Of a stretch of 64,000 nt of DNA, positions 32,635-40,723 are shown piece after piece. The stretch covers positions 124,001 through 188,000 of the forward strand of contig NZ_FOFB01000007.1 of the NCBI RefSeq assembly GCF_900110645.1, in the 5' to 3' direction. A program made the position numbers and the translations under genes. Under the pieces are notes generated by a model. It searched no databases, was not told where the DNA came from, and was given only the letters and a program-made list of their open reading frames with translations. The stretch comes from Neolewinella agarilytica. GTDB lineage: Bacteria; Bacteroidota; Bacteroidia; Chitinophagales; Saprospiraceae. The stretch's first letter is position 1, and the number at the start of each line of letters is the position of its first letter.

Positions 32635-34149
32635 CTACTCCTTCACCACCTTCCGCACCACCCGCTTCCCTTCATGCGTAAACACGGCGACATAAACGCC
32701 GGGAGCTAAATCTGCCAGCTCCCAACTCAGATTATCCCGAAATTTCGCTTGCCGCAGGGCCCGGCCGTTGAGGTCGTACAGCGTAACCGCTACCTCAGAT
32801 GGTAATGGGCTGGAGAGCTGGACATTGAGCGTGGCGGGGACGGGGTTGGGGTGGAGGGTGAGGCGATGCTGCGGAGAAAAATTTTCTAACCCATTGGGCT
32901 TTCCGATGTTACAGTCCGCATCCGGCCCAACGCAGTAATCAATAATGGTTCCTCCCCCGATTCCGCAACGATTGTTAGCACTAAAAATACCGCCACCTCC
33001 TCTGATCTTACCGATTCCACTCACGAAGGCCTCCTCCAAATCGATGAACTGCCATTTTCGAGTCTTACCATACAAATCAATCCATTCTACCCTTTCCACG
33101 TCCTCCCCTTCACACCACATGGGCGTATTTATGGTATCACTCATATTGCCGGAAAAATCATGAATGACCAATTCTCCAGGATACTCATTGGCCAAAGTAG
33201 GCTCTACAAACCTTCCGTAAACAGTCTGTGCCAGCGTATCGTCCCGCAATAAGGCGTATAAAGTACCTTCTCCGACTGGGTATGGTGGTGCTGCATTCCA
33301 AAAATTAGATGGATCCTCTGGCAGGTATGTCCTTCGGAAAAGCTTTTTGTAGCTAACCCCATCCACAATACTGTCTCCCTGAATACTCATGATTCGGTGC
33401 TTCCGCTCGCCATCATCGTCTCTGCCTGCATCGAATATTATCCAATTGGCACTTTCAATGGCCATTGGTTGGTAGGGGGTTGTTGCAGGATCAATTACCC
33501 GGATACTACAATCGGCGTATTCTCCCACGCAATGATCAATCACAAAAGTTCTTCCGTCATTCGTAAATGCAGATACTCCGCCAGAAAATGGGCCATAGTT
33601 TAGAGATACAACTCCTTGTGCATATTCTCTGGCTGCTGTCTGGAAGTTTCTCATCACCCCAAAAACTTCTCGTTGTCCGGTTGCTTCAATAATTTGCTGT
33701 AAACCCACATCTTCAGGCACAAATCGGGCTCCAATCAAGGTATCACCAACGGTTAGTGAAAAATCATGTAACAAGGTATCTGAAGTCCATTGTCCCCTGC
33801 TGATATAGCGCCCGAAGAGTCGCTCTTCTTGTACATTTTCCCGTAATAAACCAACCAACGTTTTTTCCTGGCTAACGTTGTAAGGCGCTACGGGTGTAAA
33901 TAGGAAATAGTCATTCCAATCAAAGTAAAGCCATCTGCGATACAGCTTTTTATAGGCTAATCCGTCGACAATTGTATCTCCTTCCAAGTGATGCGTAAAA
34001 CCATAGTTCTCTATACCGTTTGCCCGGGTATCTAATTGCACCCAATTAGCACCTTCTACAACGGTTGGCTGGTATTGCGCATGCAGCAAAGAACTCTCCC
34101 CAACACCCAAAAAGATAAAAACCACTAAAAACCGTAACCGAAGCATCAT
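32635..34149 (-). CDS. T9SS type A sorting-domain protein with internal duplication
   Basis: 504 residues. Signal peptide to near LLHAQ. The mature body consists of two homologous halves: each starts YQP-x-x-(V/I)E-x-ANW, continues with GD(T/S)IVDG-x-(A/S)YKKL(Y/F)RR, LLR(E/D)-x-x-x-x-(E/Q)-x-x-(F/Y)GR, HDFS and ends with a D-(H/Y)-CVG-x-x-ADC motif. The repeated unit is of unknown function and has no catalytic signature. The C-terminal ~75 residues are a type A T9SS domain nearly identical to that of the downstream gene. ATGs at 34149 and 34146 are both possible. Confidence 0.75.
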   Translation of the reverse strand: MMLRLRFLVVFIFLGVGESSLLHAQYQPTVVEGANWVQLDTRANGIENYGFTHHLEGDTIVDGLAYKKLYRRWLYFDWNDYFLFTPVAPYNVSQEKTLVGLLRENVQEERLFGRYISRGQWTSDTLLHDFSLTVGDTLIGARFVPEDVGLQQIIEATGQREVFGVMRNFQTAAREYAQGVVSLNYGPFSGGVSAFTNDGRTFVIDHCVGEYADCSIRVIDPATTPYQPMAIESANWIIFDAGRDDDGERKHRIMSIQGDSIVDGVSYKKLFRRTYLPEDPSNFWNAAPPYPVGEGTLYALLRDDTLAQTVYGRFVEPTLANEYPGELVIHDFSGNMSDTINTPMWCEGEDVERVEWIDLYGKTRKWQFIDLEEAFVSGIGKIRGGGGIFSANNRCGIGGGTIIDYCVGPDADCNIGKPNGLENFSPQHRLTLHPNPVPATLNVQLSSPLPSEVAVTLYDLNGRALRQAKFRDNLSWELADLAPGVYVAVFTHEGKRVVRKVVKE

Positions 34150-34162
34150 CTCATATAGGGTT

Positions 34163-35725
34163 TCAAGAAGCCTTCACAAACCGAACACTCCCCAGTATTC
34201 GTCCATCGACTTCCAGTTTCAAAAAATACAGGCCGTTGGGCAAATCAGCGATTGGTATTTGCTGCGCTTGCCCGGTGAAGGTTCCTTGGGCGTAAATCCG
34301 ACCGCTGCTGCTGATGATTTGATAGTCACCACCATTGGTTAGCCAGGGGTTTTTCCCTGTTTTCAAGTTAATAAAATCCTTGGCGGGGTTGGGGAATAGT
34401 TCCACCAAGTTACTGCTGGCCGACAAAATTTCTTCGATTGCTACGGGGTCTTCCAGGTAAATGGTGTCGGAGCTACAGCCCGGCTCCAGACAGCCGTCGG
34501 CGTCTAGTTTGACGACCCAGGCTTTGAGGGGGCTGCTTCCATCTTCGGGGAATTGTGATTCTGCAACATAACCAGCCCCTACAATGTAACCTTCACAGTC
34601 TTCAACAACCTCATTAAATCCCGTTCGTGCATTCGGTGAATCCCGGTGATCCTGGACGTATCGCTCCCAAATCAATTCAGCCTCCGGAGAAACGCGAACC
34701 ATCCAGCCGCACCAGCCGATGTCCGTCCAGGCGACCCCGCTTCCAATTAAGTCTCCGTTGGCAGTAGCCCGTAAATTAGTCAACGTCCTCCAGTTCCCGT
34801 GGATTTCCAAGCTGTCCCGCTTATTTCCAAGGGTGTCGAGAAAATAAATGATTGGAGGGGATTCTTGGATGTCCAGATTATTGGTGTCTCTGGTCCAGGA
34901 GTAGGCGATGGTGGTGTCGTTCAGGACGGTGACTTGGGGTATTACCCTTTGGTTGTCTGCCGTAACGCCATATTCTCTTATCCAACCAATCTCCCCATCA
35001 GCCTTCACCTTCAACAATCCCCCTTCTATTTGCCAACAATCTTCACGGTTCTTACAGCCTCGAAAGGCGGCAAATATCTCTTTGTTTTTATTTACGGCTG
35101 AGGAGTTGGAAAACACCCAGTAATGATCTTCTAAATATGTTGTATAATTTAACTCATCATTTAACCCACGAAGCCAGCTAACTGCCAAAGGAGAATATCC
35201 TTCTCTACCAATTAAAAGACTCCCCGTAAAGATTAAATCATCCTCCCCAAATGAGTAAATACTTCCTGCGAATCTTGGAATACTATCTGTATACCGGATT
35301 AACCTACTATTCCTGGTTGATAAATCCGTAACAACTATTCCGTAATTAGAAAAAACCGATTCATTTCTATAATTCGCGATAGCTACCACACTATCTCCTT
35401 TCAGAAACAATGCATCTTCAAAAGAAATTCCAATTCTTCCTTCAGGAAAATCCCATCTAGTAGACCAAACCTCTTCACCGTTGGGGTCTACATGAAGCAG
35501 CCCGCCCTGAACCTGAGTAAAAGGCTCACTCACTACACTTGAATTGTAAAAAACATATCCGCCATTCACTTCAAGAATACTTCTTAGTTCATCTCCATCA
35601 TTGGGGTTAATCGTATACTTATTTATGAATGTGGGTTGAGAAAATCCTGATACATTCAAAAGAAGCACTAGCAAGAATGACAGCCTAATCCTGATAGACC
35701 ACTTATCCTTTAAAAGCCAAATCAC
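34163..35725 (-). CDS. T9SS type A sorting-domain protein, secreted, function unknown
   Basis: 520 residues. A basic N-terminus and hydrophobic core (LSFLLVLLLNVSGFSQ) form the signal peptide. The body has strand repeats resembling a propeller (GGLLHVDPNGEEVWSTRWDF; GGLLKVKADGEIGWIREYG), similar in style to the gene at 30870 but not closely related. The end carries a type A T9SS domain (LFPNPAKDFINL, ISSSGRIYAQG, LPNGLYFLKL) different from that of its two downstream neighbours. The start ATG overlaps the stop of the upstream small gene by 4 nt, so they are co-translated. Confidence 0.75.
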   Translation of the reverse strand: MIWLLKDKWSIRIRLSFLLVLLLNVSGFSQPTFINKYTINPNDGDELRSILEVNGGYVFYNSSVVSEPFTQVQGGLLHVDPNGEEVWSTRWDFPEGRIGISFEDALFLKGDSVVAIANYRNESVFSNYGIVVTDLSTRNSRLIRYTDSIPRFAGSIYSFGEDDLIFTGSLLIGREGYSPLAVSWLRGLNDELNYTTYLEDHYWVFSNSSAVNKNKEIFAAFRGCKNREDCWQIEGGLLKVKADGEIGWIREYGVTADNQRVIPQVTVLNDTTIAYSWTRDTNNLDIQESPPIIYFLDTLGNKRDSLEIHGNWRTLTNLRATANGDLIGSGVAWTDIGWCGWMVRVSPEAELIWERYVQDHRDSPNARTGFNEVVEDCEGYIVGAGYVAESQFPEDGSSPLKAWVVKLDADGCLEPGCSSDTIYLEDPVAIEEILSASSNLVELFPNPAKDFINLKTGKNPWLTNGGDYQIISSSGRIYAQGTFTGQAQQIPIADLPNGLYFLKLEVDGRILGSVRFVKAS

Positions 35726-36090
35726 TTCAAAATAAGTTTTCGGGTAAATGATGTTGACAAACCAACAACTTCTACAATGTAAAGGCCTGGTTTTTCATTC
35801 AATTGGATCAATTTTCGCTCGCCTGCTTCCAAAAGATATTGCGAGCATACCCTGCCTTCTATTGAACGAATGGTGATATTACAGGAGTTTTCTACCTCCT
35901 TATTGGCTACAGAAAATGATCCGTTTGTTGGATTTGGGAATAGCTCAATGTCATTAGCATTGGTATAAGGGCAACTCATCGGTGTTTCATTCAGTACAAC
36001 AATTAACAAGATTGTGATAAATGTATGGCAAAGAATTCCTATTTCTAAATTTATCCCTTTAAAATACAAAAGATCTTCAAGGACTTTCAC
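35722..36090 (-). CDS. Short protein consisting mainly of a T9SS type A sorting domain
   Basis: 122 residues. A hydrophobic segment (ILCHTFITILLIVVL) near residue 18-33 could be a signal or anchor. After ~12 linker residues a complete type A sorting domain begins (IELFPNPTNGSFSVAN, IRSIEGRVCSQYLL, KPGLYIVEVVGL, TRKLILK). There is no room for a cargo domain. It may be the remnant of a larger cargo protein, a decoy or partner for the secretion machinery, or a tail awaiting fusion. The stop overlaps the next gene's ATG by 4 nt. AT-rich relative to the dcw cluster. Confidence 0.7.
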   Translation of the reverse strand: MKVLEDLLYFKGINLEIGILCHTFITILLIVVLNETPMSCPYTNANDIELFPNPTNGSFSVANKEVENSCNITIRSIEGRVCSQYLLEAGERKLIQLNEKPGLYIVEVVGLSTSFTRKLILK

Positions 36091-36103
36091 TCGATATCAG
36101 ACA

Positions 36104-36252
36104 CGCGATGGGCTCCCTCCTCAGCTACGCTGACTCGGTCAACCACCGCTACTAACAAACGCCCTTCCAGGGCTAACGGGTCGCCTAGTCCCGGACGTCT
36201 AACGTAGCGATGGCCGACCAAAACGGCGAAGCCGGTAAGGGAGCCCATCGCG
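36104..36252. repeat. 149-bp element with 15-bp perfect inverted ends
   Basis: CGCGATGGGCTCCCT (36104-36118) and AGGGAGCCCATCGCG (36238-36252). The inside holds a GCCCT-TCC-AGGGC hairpin and no credible gene. It resembles a miniature inverted-repeat element or a large REP unit. It opens the 473-bp gap 36091-36563. Confidence 0.65.
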
Positions 36253-36270
36253 CAAGCCCAACAAACAAAA

Positions 36271-36302
36271 GCGCACACCAGGATTGACCCCCTGGCATGC
36301 GC
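36271..36302. repeat. Hairpin beside the 149-bp element
   Basis: GCGCA-CA-CCAGG pairs with CCTGG-CA-TGCGC. A further imperfect stem (CTGGCG/CGCCAG) lies at about 36330-36356. A terminator role is possible but there is no T-tract on either side of the first hairpin. Confidence 0.5.
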
Positions 36303-36420
36303 GTCCAAAGCTAAAAAGGTGTGATTGCTGAGGCTGGCGCCTAATCGGACGCCAGACTCAACAGTATTATGACTTTTTTATAAAATGACGTTCTGTGGTG
36401 AAGGTGACGAATGTCACTTC

Positions 36421-36566
36421 GTAGTTGAATAGTAGGATAGTAATAGTAGTAGTGATAGTTTGATAGTAGTGGTAGTATAGTAGTAGGCTACCGCACGTGG
36501 CAGTACTATCATACTACCATAATACCACTACTATCAAACTACTATACTACCACTACTATCAAACTA
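36421..36566. repeat. TAG-rich inverted tracts after ftsZ with GGCTACCGCAC anchor
   Basis: GATAGTAGTGGTAGTATAGTAG words on the + strand (36421-36485), an anchor GGCTACCGCACGTGG (36486-36500), then the same words on the - strand up to 36566. The minus-strand tract starts with the TAG stop codon of ftsZ. Confidence 0.65.
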
Positions 36567-38048
36567 ATCTACATTATCATGCAAATACCGGTTATCCCGG
36601 CGCAGCGGCATCTCCTCGTTGTCGCTGATGCTCCAGCGGCTCATCTCGGGCTGGTCGCTGGGGGCAACATTGTCGAGAGAAATGTTACGGCGGAGGTAAG
36701 CGGGCTGGTTTTCCAGTTCGTTAACGACCTTGGGGTTGCTTAGCTTGGGTAGCTCGGTGCGGTTACGCAGCGCCTCACGGCGCTCCCGGTCGCGGGCTTC
36801 CATTTCCTGACGCTGGGCTTCCCGGCGGGCTTCCTCTTCGTTCTGGATGTAGCTGTTGGTGAAGCTCGGTGTGTCCCGCTGGCGGCTGCGCAGGCGGGCC
36901 TTGGCTTCCTCGATGTCTTCAAACTCGAAGGTGGGCGTATTGCCATCGTTTTTAGTGTAACCTACCGGGTCGCTCTCGCCGGTAATGTCTTCCAGAGAGA
37001 CGCGTTTCTGCGGCTCCTGCTCCGTGCCGGATTTATCGCGGTCCAGGTGCACCACCTTACGGTCACTGCCGCTGGCAGTGTTGATGCTCTTCTTGTCACC
37101 AAAACCAGTAGCGATCACGGTAACGCTCAGGCCTTCGCCCAGGCTCTCGTCGTAGCAGTTACCCCAGATAAGGTCGGTGCCGTAGCCTGCTTCTTCCTGT
37201 ACGAATTCGGTGATCTCGAAGATCTCGTCCATCGTCACCTCTTTAGTACCGGAGGTAATATTGAGCAGGATGTGACGGGCGCCACGGATGTCGTTGTCTT
37301 CCAACAGCGGACTGTGGAGGGCCTGGTCTACGGCCTGGCGGGCACGATCGTCGCCTTCGGCGGTGGCGGTACCCATGATGGCTACGCCGCTTTCGCGCAT
37401 AACGGTGTTGACGTCTTCGAAGTCAACGTTGACGTAACCGGGCACGGTGATGATCTCAGCGATACCGCGGGCGGCCGTCGTTAAGATATTGTCGGCCTTA
37501 CTGAAGGCTTCGCTCAGGTTGAGGTTACCGTGGATCTGGCGGAGCTTGTCGTTGCTGACAACAATCAGCGTGTCAACGTTTTCCTTCAGTTCCTGCAAAC
37601 CTTCCATACCATTATTGGCACGGCGGCGGCCCTCAAAGGTGAAGGGCAGCGTTACGATACCTACCGTCAGGATACCCATTTCACGGGCAGTCTTAGCGAT
37701 AATGGGCGCAGCTCCCGTTCCCGTTCCACCACCCATTCCGGCGGTAACGAACAGCATGCGGCAGTTGTTATTAAGGTATTTCTTTACCTCCTCGATGCTT
37801 TCTTCACAGGCAAGTTTACCAACGGTAGGCTTGGAGCCTGCTCCGCGTCCTTCCGTCAGGTTGGGGCCGAGTTGCATTTTGGTGGGCACCGGGCTCATTT
37901 CCATGGCCTGGTGGTCGGTGTTACAGATAGCAAAATCGACACCGATGATGCCCTGGCTGTACATGTGGTTTACGGCATTAGAGCCGCCGCCACCGACGCC
38001 GATCACTTTGATGATGGGCGCTTCGCCCTGGGGGAAATCAATAGTCAT
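36564..38048 (-). CDS. ftsZ: Cell division protein FtsZ
   Basis: 494 residues. Tubulin-like GTPase that forms the division ring. The G-box GGGTGTG is at 106-112, with GVGGGGSNAV near 17-26 and the T7-loop region NVDFEDV near 210. The ~150-residue C-terminal part after the globular core is long, with a charged R/E/Q-rich linker and a conserved end region (QPAYLRRNISLDN...); such long linkers are usual in Bacteroidota. Last gene of the dcw cluster. The 257-bp gap to ftsA holds a structured hairpin and a bipartite-word copy, so it may have its own regulation. The stop codon is the first TAG of a reiterated TAG tract. Confidence 0.97.
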   Translation of the reverse strand: MTIDFPQGEAPIIKVIGVGGGGSNAVNHMYSQGIIGVDFAICNTDHQAMEMSPVPTKMQLGPNLTEGRGAGSKPTVGKLACEESIEEVKKYLNNNCRMLFVTAGMGGGTGTGAAPIIAKTAREMGILTVGIVTLPFTFEGRRRANNGMEGLQELKENVDTLIVVSNDKLRQIHGNLNLSEAFSKADNILTTAARGIAEIITVPGYVNVDFEDVNTVMRESGVAIMGTATAEGDDRARQAVDQALHSPLLEDNDIRGARHILLNITSGTKEVTMDEIFEITEFVQEEAGYGTDLIWGNCYDESLGEGLSVTVIATGFGDKKSINTASGSDRKVVHLDRDKSGTEQEPQKRVSLEDITGESDPVGYTKNDGNTPTFEFEDIEEAKARLRSRQRDTPSFTNSYIQNEEEARREAQRQEMEARDRERREALRNRTELPKLSNPKVVNELENQPAYLRRNISLDNVAPSDQPEMSRWSISDNEEMPLRRDNRYLHDNVD

Positions 38049-38195
38049 GATAAAAATATTTATGCCCGATCCTCAGCAAGGTTCACACCTCTGGAAACCC
38101 ATTTAATTGCGGATGTTATCCGGGCTATGCGCGAAGCGAGTTCGCGGATTAGTTAATTGATAATGTTTTGTCCCTGCGGAGCGAATGCCTCATTT

Positions 38196-38213
38196 GGCGC
38201 GGCCGCAGGTGCA
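38196..38213 (+). repeat. Dispersed bipartite word between ftsZ and ftsA
   Basis: GGCGCGGCCGCAGGTGCA, a perfect GGCGC-N3-CGCAGGTGCA. Confidence 0.7.
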
Positions 38214-38231
38214 ATAGTTGGTTGAAAAGCA

Positions 38232-38299
38232 GCGGTTTCTCATCGGATGCATCTTTTGCCTGACGAAGTCGGCAAACGTTCATCCGATGCGTAAACCGC
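38232..38299. repeat. Long hairpin element, copy B, between ftsA and ftsZ
   Basis: Stems GCGGTTT/AAACCGC, CATCGGATG/CATCCGATG and TTGCC-t-GAC/GTC-GGCAA with a GAA loop. Compared with copy A, two stem pairs changed on both sides, keeping pairing. It ends 7 bp after the ftsA stop. Confidence 0.75.
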
Positions 38300-38305
38300 A
38301 CAGCA

Positions 38306-39670
38306 CTAAAAGTCCGAATCCGGCTCCGCCTCAAACCATTCCTTGGTTTTCTTGAAGACGTTGTCAAACCATTTGGAGCCACCGGCCAATGCTTCTTCTT
38401 CCTTTGCCTGCTCCTGCGCACGCGCCGCCTCTTCTGCTTCTGCCTTGGCTTTTGCCTCGGCTTCGGCCTTCTTGCGGGCGATGGCTGGGATGACCTTTCC
38501 GGCGTCGATGTCCGCAAAGCCCTGCAGCAACAGTCCTACGCCCGTAGCGTAGATCGGGCTGGTGAGTCGTTCCTGGTAACCGTGGGCGAGGTGCTCGATC
38601 GGCGTACCGATGCGTGCCGTCATGCCCGTGTGCAGCTCCGTCAGCTTGTCCAGGTCTTTGAGCAAAGCCCCACCTCCGGTAAGCACAATGCCACCGATCA
38701 GTTCCTTGCCTTCAAAGCCGGCCCGACGGATCTCCCACATGACGTGGTCCAGAATTTCCTCCGCCCGCGCCTGAATGATGAGCGCGAGATTCTTCTCGCT
38801 GATCTCCTTCGGCTCACGGCCCCGCAGGCCGGGAATGACGATGAGTCGGTTCTCGAATACTTCCGTCGCCAGGGCACAACCGTAGTTGACCTTCAGCTTT
38901 TCCGCGTGCTCTTCCATAACGGTGCAGCCCGCCTTGATGTCCTTGGTGAAGACATTGCCACCGAAAGGAATCACCGCCGTGTGGCGAATGATGCCATCCT
39001 TAAAGATGGTAATGTCGGTCGTACCGCCACCAATGTCTACGAGCGCAACACCCGCCTTTTTCTCATCGGCGTACAGCACGGAGGCGGCACTGGCGATGGG
39101 TTCCAGCGTTACACTGGCCATCTCCAGTCCGGCACGGTCCACGCAGCGGTTGATGTTGTTACTGGCCGTGATCTGGCCGGTAATAATGTGGAAGTTAGCC
39201 TCCAGCCGGGAGCCGGACATGCCAATGGGGTCCACAATTCCCTGTTCGCTGTCCACGGTGTATTCCTGAGGAATCACGTGGAGAATCTTGTCGCCGGGGG
39301 GGAGTACCAGCTTGTGCATATCGCTGATCAAGCGGTCAATGTCCCGCTGGCTGATCTCCGATTGCGCATCGTCGCGCACCAGCATACCGCGGTGCTGCAG
39401 ACTTTTGATGTGCTGGCCGGCAATACCGACGTGCACAATGTCGAAGGTCGTTCCGCTGGCTTTCTCCGCCAGGTCCCTTGCTTCGCTAATAGCACGGATC
39501 GTCTTCTCGATATTCGAGACAACGCCGCGCATTACACCCTCGGATTCCACCTTTCCGGTGCCGAGAATTTCCAACCTGCCGTGCGCGTCGCGCTGTCCCA
39601 CGAGGGCGCACACTTTGGTGGTGCCGATATCCAGAGCGGCAATAATTTGAGTTTGAGTGGTATCAGTCAT
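38306..39670 (-). CDS. ftsA: Cell division protein FtsA
   Basis: 454 residues. Actin-like ATPase that tethers FtsZ to the membrane. Phosphate motifs AALDIGTTKVCALVG (near 11-25) and VDIGGGTTDITIF (near 205-217) and the adenosine motif GGIVLTGGGALL (near 335-346) are clear. The C-terminus has an unusual lysine/glutamate/alanine-rich helical segment (about 400-430) before an amphipathic end (KWFDNVFKKTKEWF) that fits the membrane-targeting helix. Downstream gap to ftsZ holds repeats. Confidence 0.96.
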   Translation of the reverse strand: MTDTTQTQIIAALDIGTTKVCALVGQRDAHGRLEILGTGKVESEGVMRGVVSNIEKTIRAISEARDLAEKASGTTFDIVHVGIAGQHIKSLQHRGMLVRDDAQSEISQRDIDRLISDMHKLVLPPGDKILHVIPQEYTVDSEQGIVDPIGMSGSRLEANFHIITGQITASNNINRCVDRAGLEMASVTLEPIASAASVLYADEKKAGVALVDIGGGTTDITIFKDGIIRHTAVIPFGGNVFTKDIKAGCTVMEEHAEKLKVNYGCALATEVFENRLIVIPGLRGREPKEISEKNLALIIQARAEEILDHVMWEIRRAGFEGKELIGGIVLTGGGALLKDLDKLTELHTGMTARIGTPIEHLAHGYQERLTSPIYATGVGLLLQGFADIDAGKVIPAIARKKAEAEAKAKAEAEEAARAQEQAKEEEALAGGSKWFDNVFKKTKEWFEAEPDSDF

Positions 39671-39735
39671 AATAACATCCTTTATTAAAAAATACTCGAC
39701 ATCGTAGGGTCATTACGAGCGGTCGTGGGTTTATT

Positions 39736-39797
39736 GTAGTCTTTTGGTCTTTTGGTTCGTTGGTCTTTTGGTCTTTTGGGCTGCCGCACTTTGGAGG
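39736..39797 (+). repeat. GGTCTTTTGG tract plus GGCTGCCGCAC anchor between ftsA and ftsQ
   Basis: Five reiterated GGTCTTTTGG-type words followed by GGCTGCCGCACTTTGGAGG. An inverted counterpart on the minus strand (39884-39912: TCCGTTGGTCCGTTGG then GGCTGCCGCGAGG) begins right after the ftsQ stop. Confidence 0.65.
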
Positions 39798-39910
39798 CGT
39801 GGCAGATGTGATACGCTGCCGCATTTTGGAAGCGTGAAAAGTGTATCGTAACCTGAGCTACTCCCACACTATCCCGCCTATCCCTCGCGGCAGCCCAACG
39901 GACCAACGGA

Positions 39911-40723
39911 CTATCGTTTCTTCGCCACCACCTGGTCCGAGAAGCGCAAGTCAAAGCTTTTGTACTTACGCCACCCTTCGTAGGGGAGGCCTTCGCGATA
40001 GAAAGTTTTTAATCGACGCAGGCGTTCCTGCGTTTTTGTTTCGTGGTAGCGACCGAGGTAGATTACCTGATCACCGACTTTAGGAGCAAGTACGAACTCG
40101 CCCTTTGAGTTGACATAAATCTGTTCGACCAGCGCGTTGAGGAACTCATCCTTGCGCAGGTAGTGCGCCAGATCGACGAGCTGCCGGAGCTGGTGGTCTT
40201 CGTGGTCCATGAAATCATCAGACCAGAGCACAACGTTTCCGCTGGCCACGGGCACACGGGCCGTGTAGGTTTCGCTGAGTGGCATCCGAACACCGTCTTC
40301 GTCGAGGTAGTAGTTCTGACCATTTTCAGCGATGACGCGCAGCAGCGGTACCCGCTGCGTGACGATAATGTTGAGCTGTTCATCATCGTCTACGAAGGCG
40401 TCAGCATCCGCGACGAAGGCCTGGCCTTCGAGTACTTCTTCTACCCGTTCGATGTCGATATCGCCCAGGGTAAGCTCGTTCATAGGCTTGGTAAAACTGG
40501 CCGCCAGCAGGTCAAGTAATTCATCTTCCACCACGAGCGCTTCCCCGTCGGGCAACGGCAACACCACCGGAGCAATGGTGGCTACGTGGGCCGCCTCCCG
40601 CGAACCAATCGCAGAGATAGCCAGAACGGCAACGGCGAGAGCTACCCCGATCCAGCCGTAGGTACGGATGCCGGTCAGCAGCCGAAGTCCGAAGGGAGCC
40701 TTTTTGCTTTTACGGTTAGCCAT
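39911..40723 (-). CDS. ftsQ: Cell division protein FtsQ
   Basis: 270 residues. Bitopic membrane protein of the divisome that links FtsL/FtsB to other components. A basic N-terminus, one membrane segment (IGVALAVAVLAISAIG, about 25-40) and a periplasmic part with a POTRA-like start and the FtsQ-type stretch RVPLLRVIAENGQNYYLDEDGVRMP. Identification rests on this motif and on the position between murC and ftsA. The start overlaps the murC end by 8 nt. Confidence 0.9.
   Translation of the reverse strand: MANRKSKKAPFGLRLLTGIRTYGWIGVALAVAVLAISAIGSREAAHVATIAPVVLPLPDGEALVVEDELLDLLAASFTKPMNELTLGDIDIERVEEVLEGQAFVADADAFVDDDEQLNIIVTQRVPLLRVIAENGQNYYLDEDGVRMPLSETYTARVPVASGNVVLWSDDFMDHEDHQLRQLVDLAHYLRKDEFLNALVEQIYVNSKGEFVLAPKVGDQVIYLGRYHETKTQERLRRLKTFYREGLPYEGWRKYKSFDLRFSDQVVAKKR

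Noticed and set aside
36087-36308. 73-codon minus-strand open frame in the 149-bp element
   Set aside because: It lies within an inverted-repeat element and the protein resembles nothing; composition fits structured DNA rather than coding.
38582-39688. 368-codon plus-strand frame opposite ftsA
   Set aside because: Antisense shadow of ftsA; no start signal or recognisable domain.
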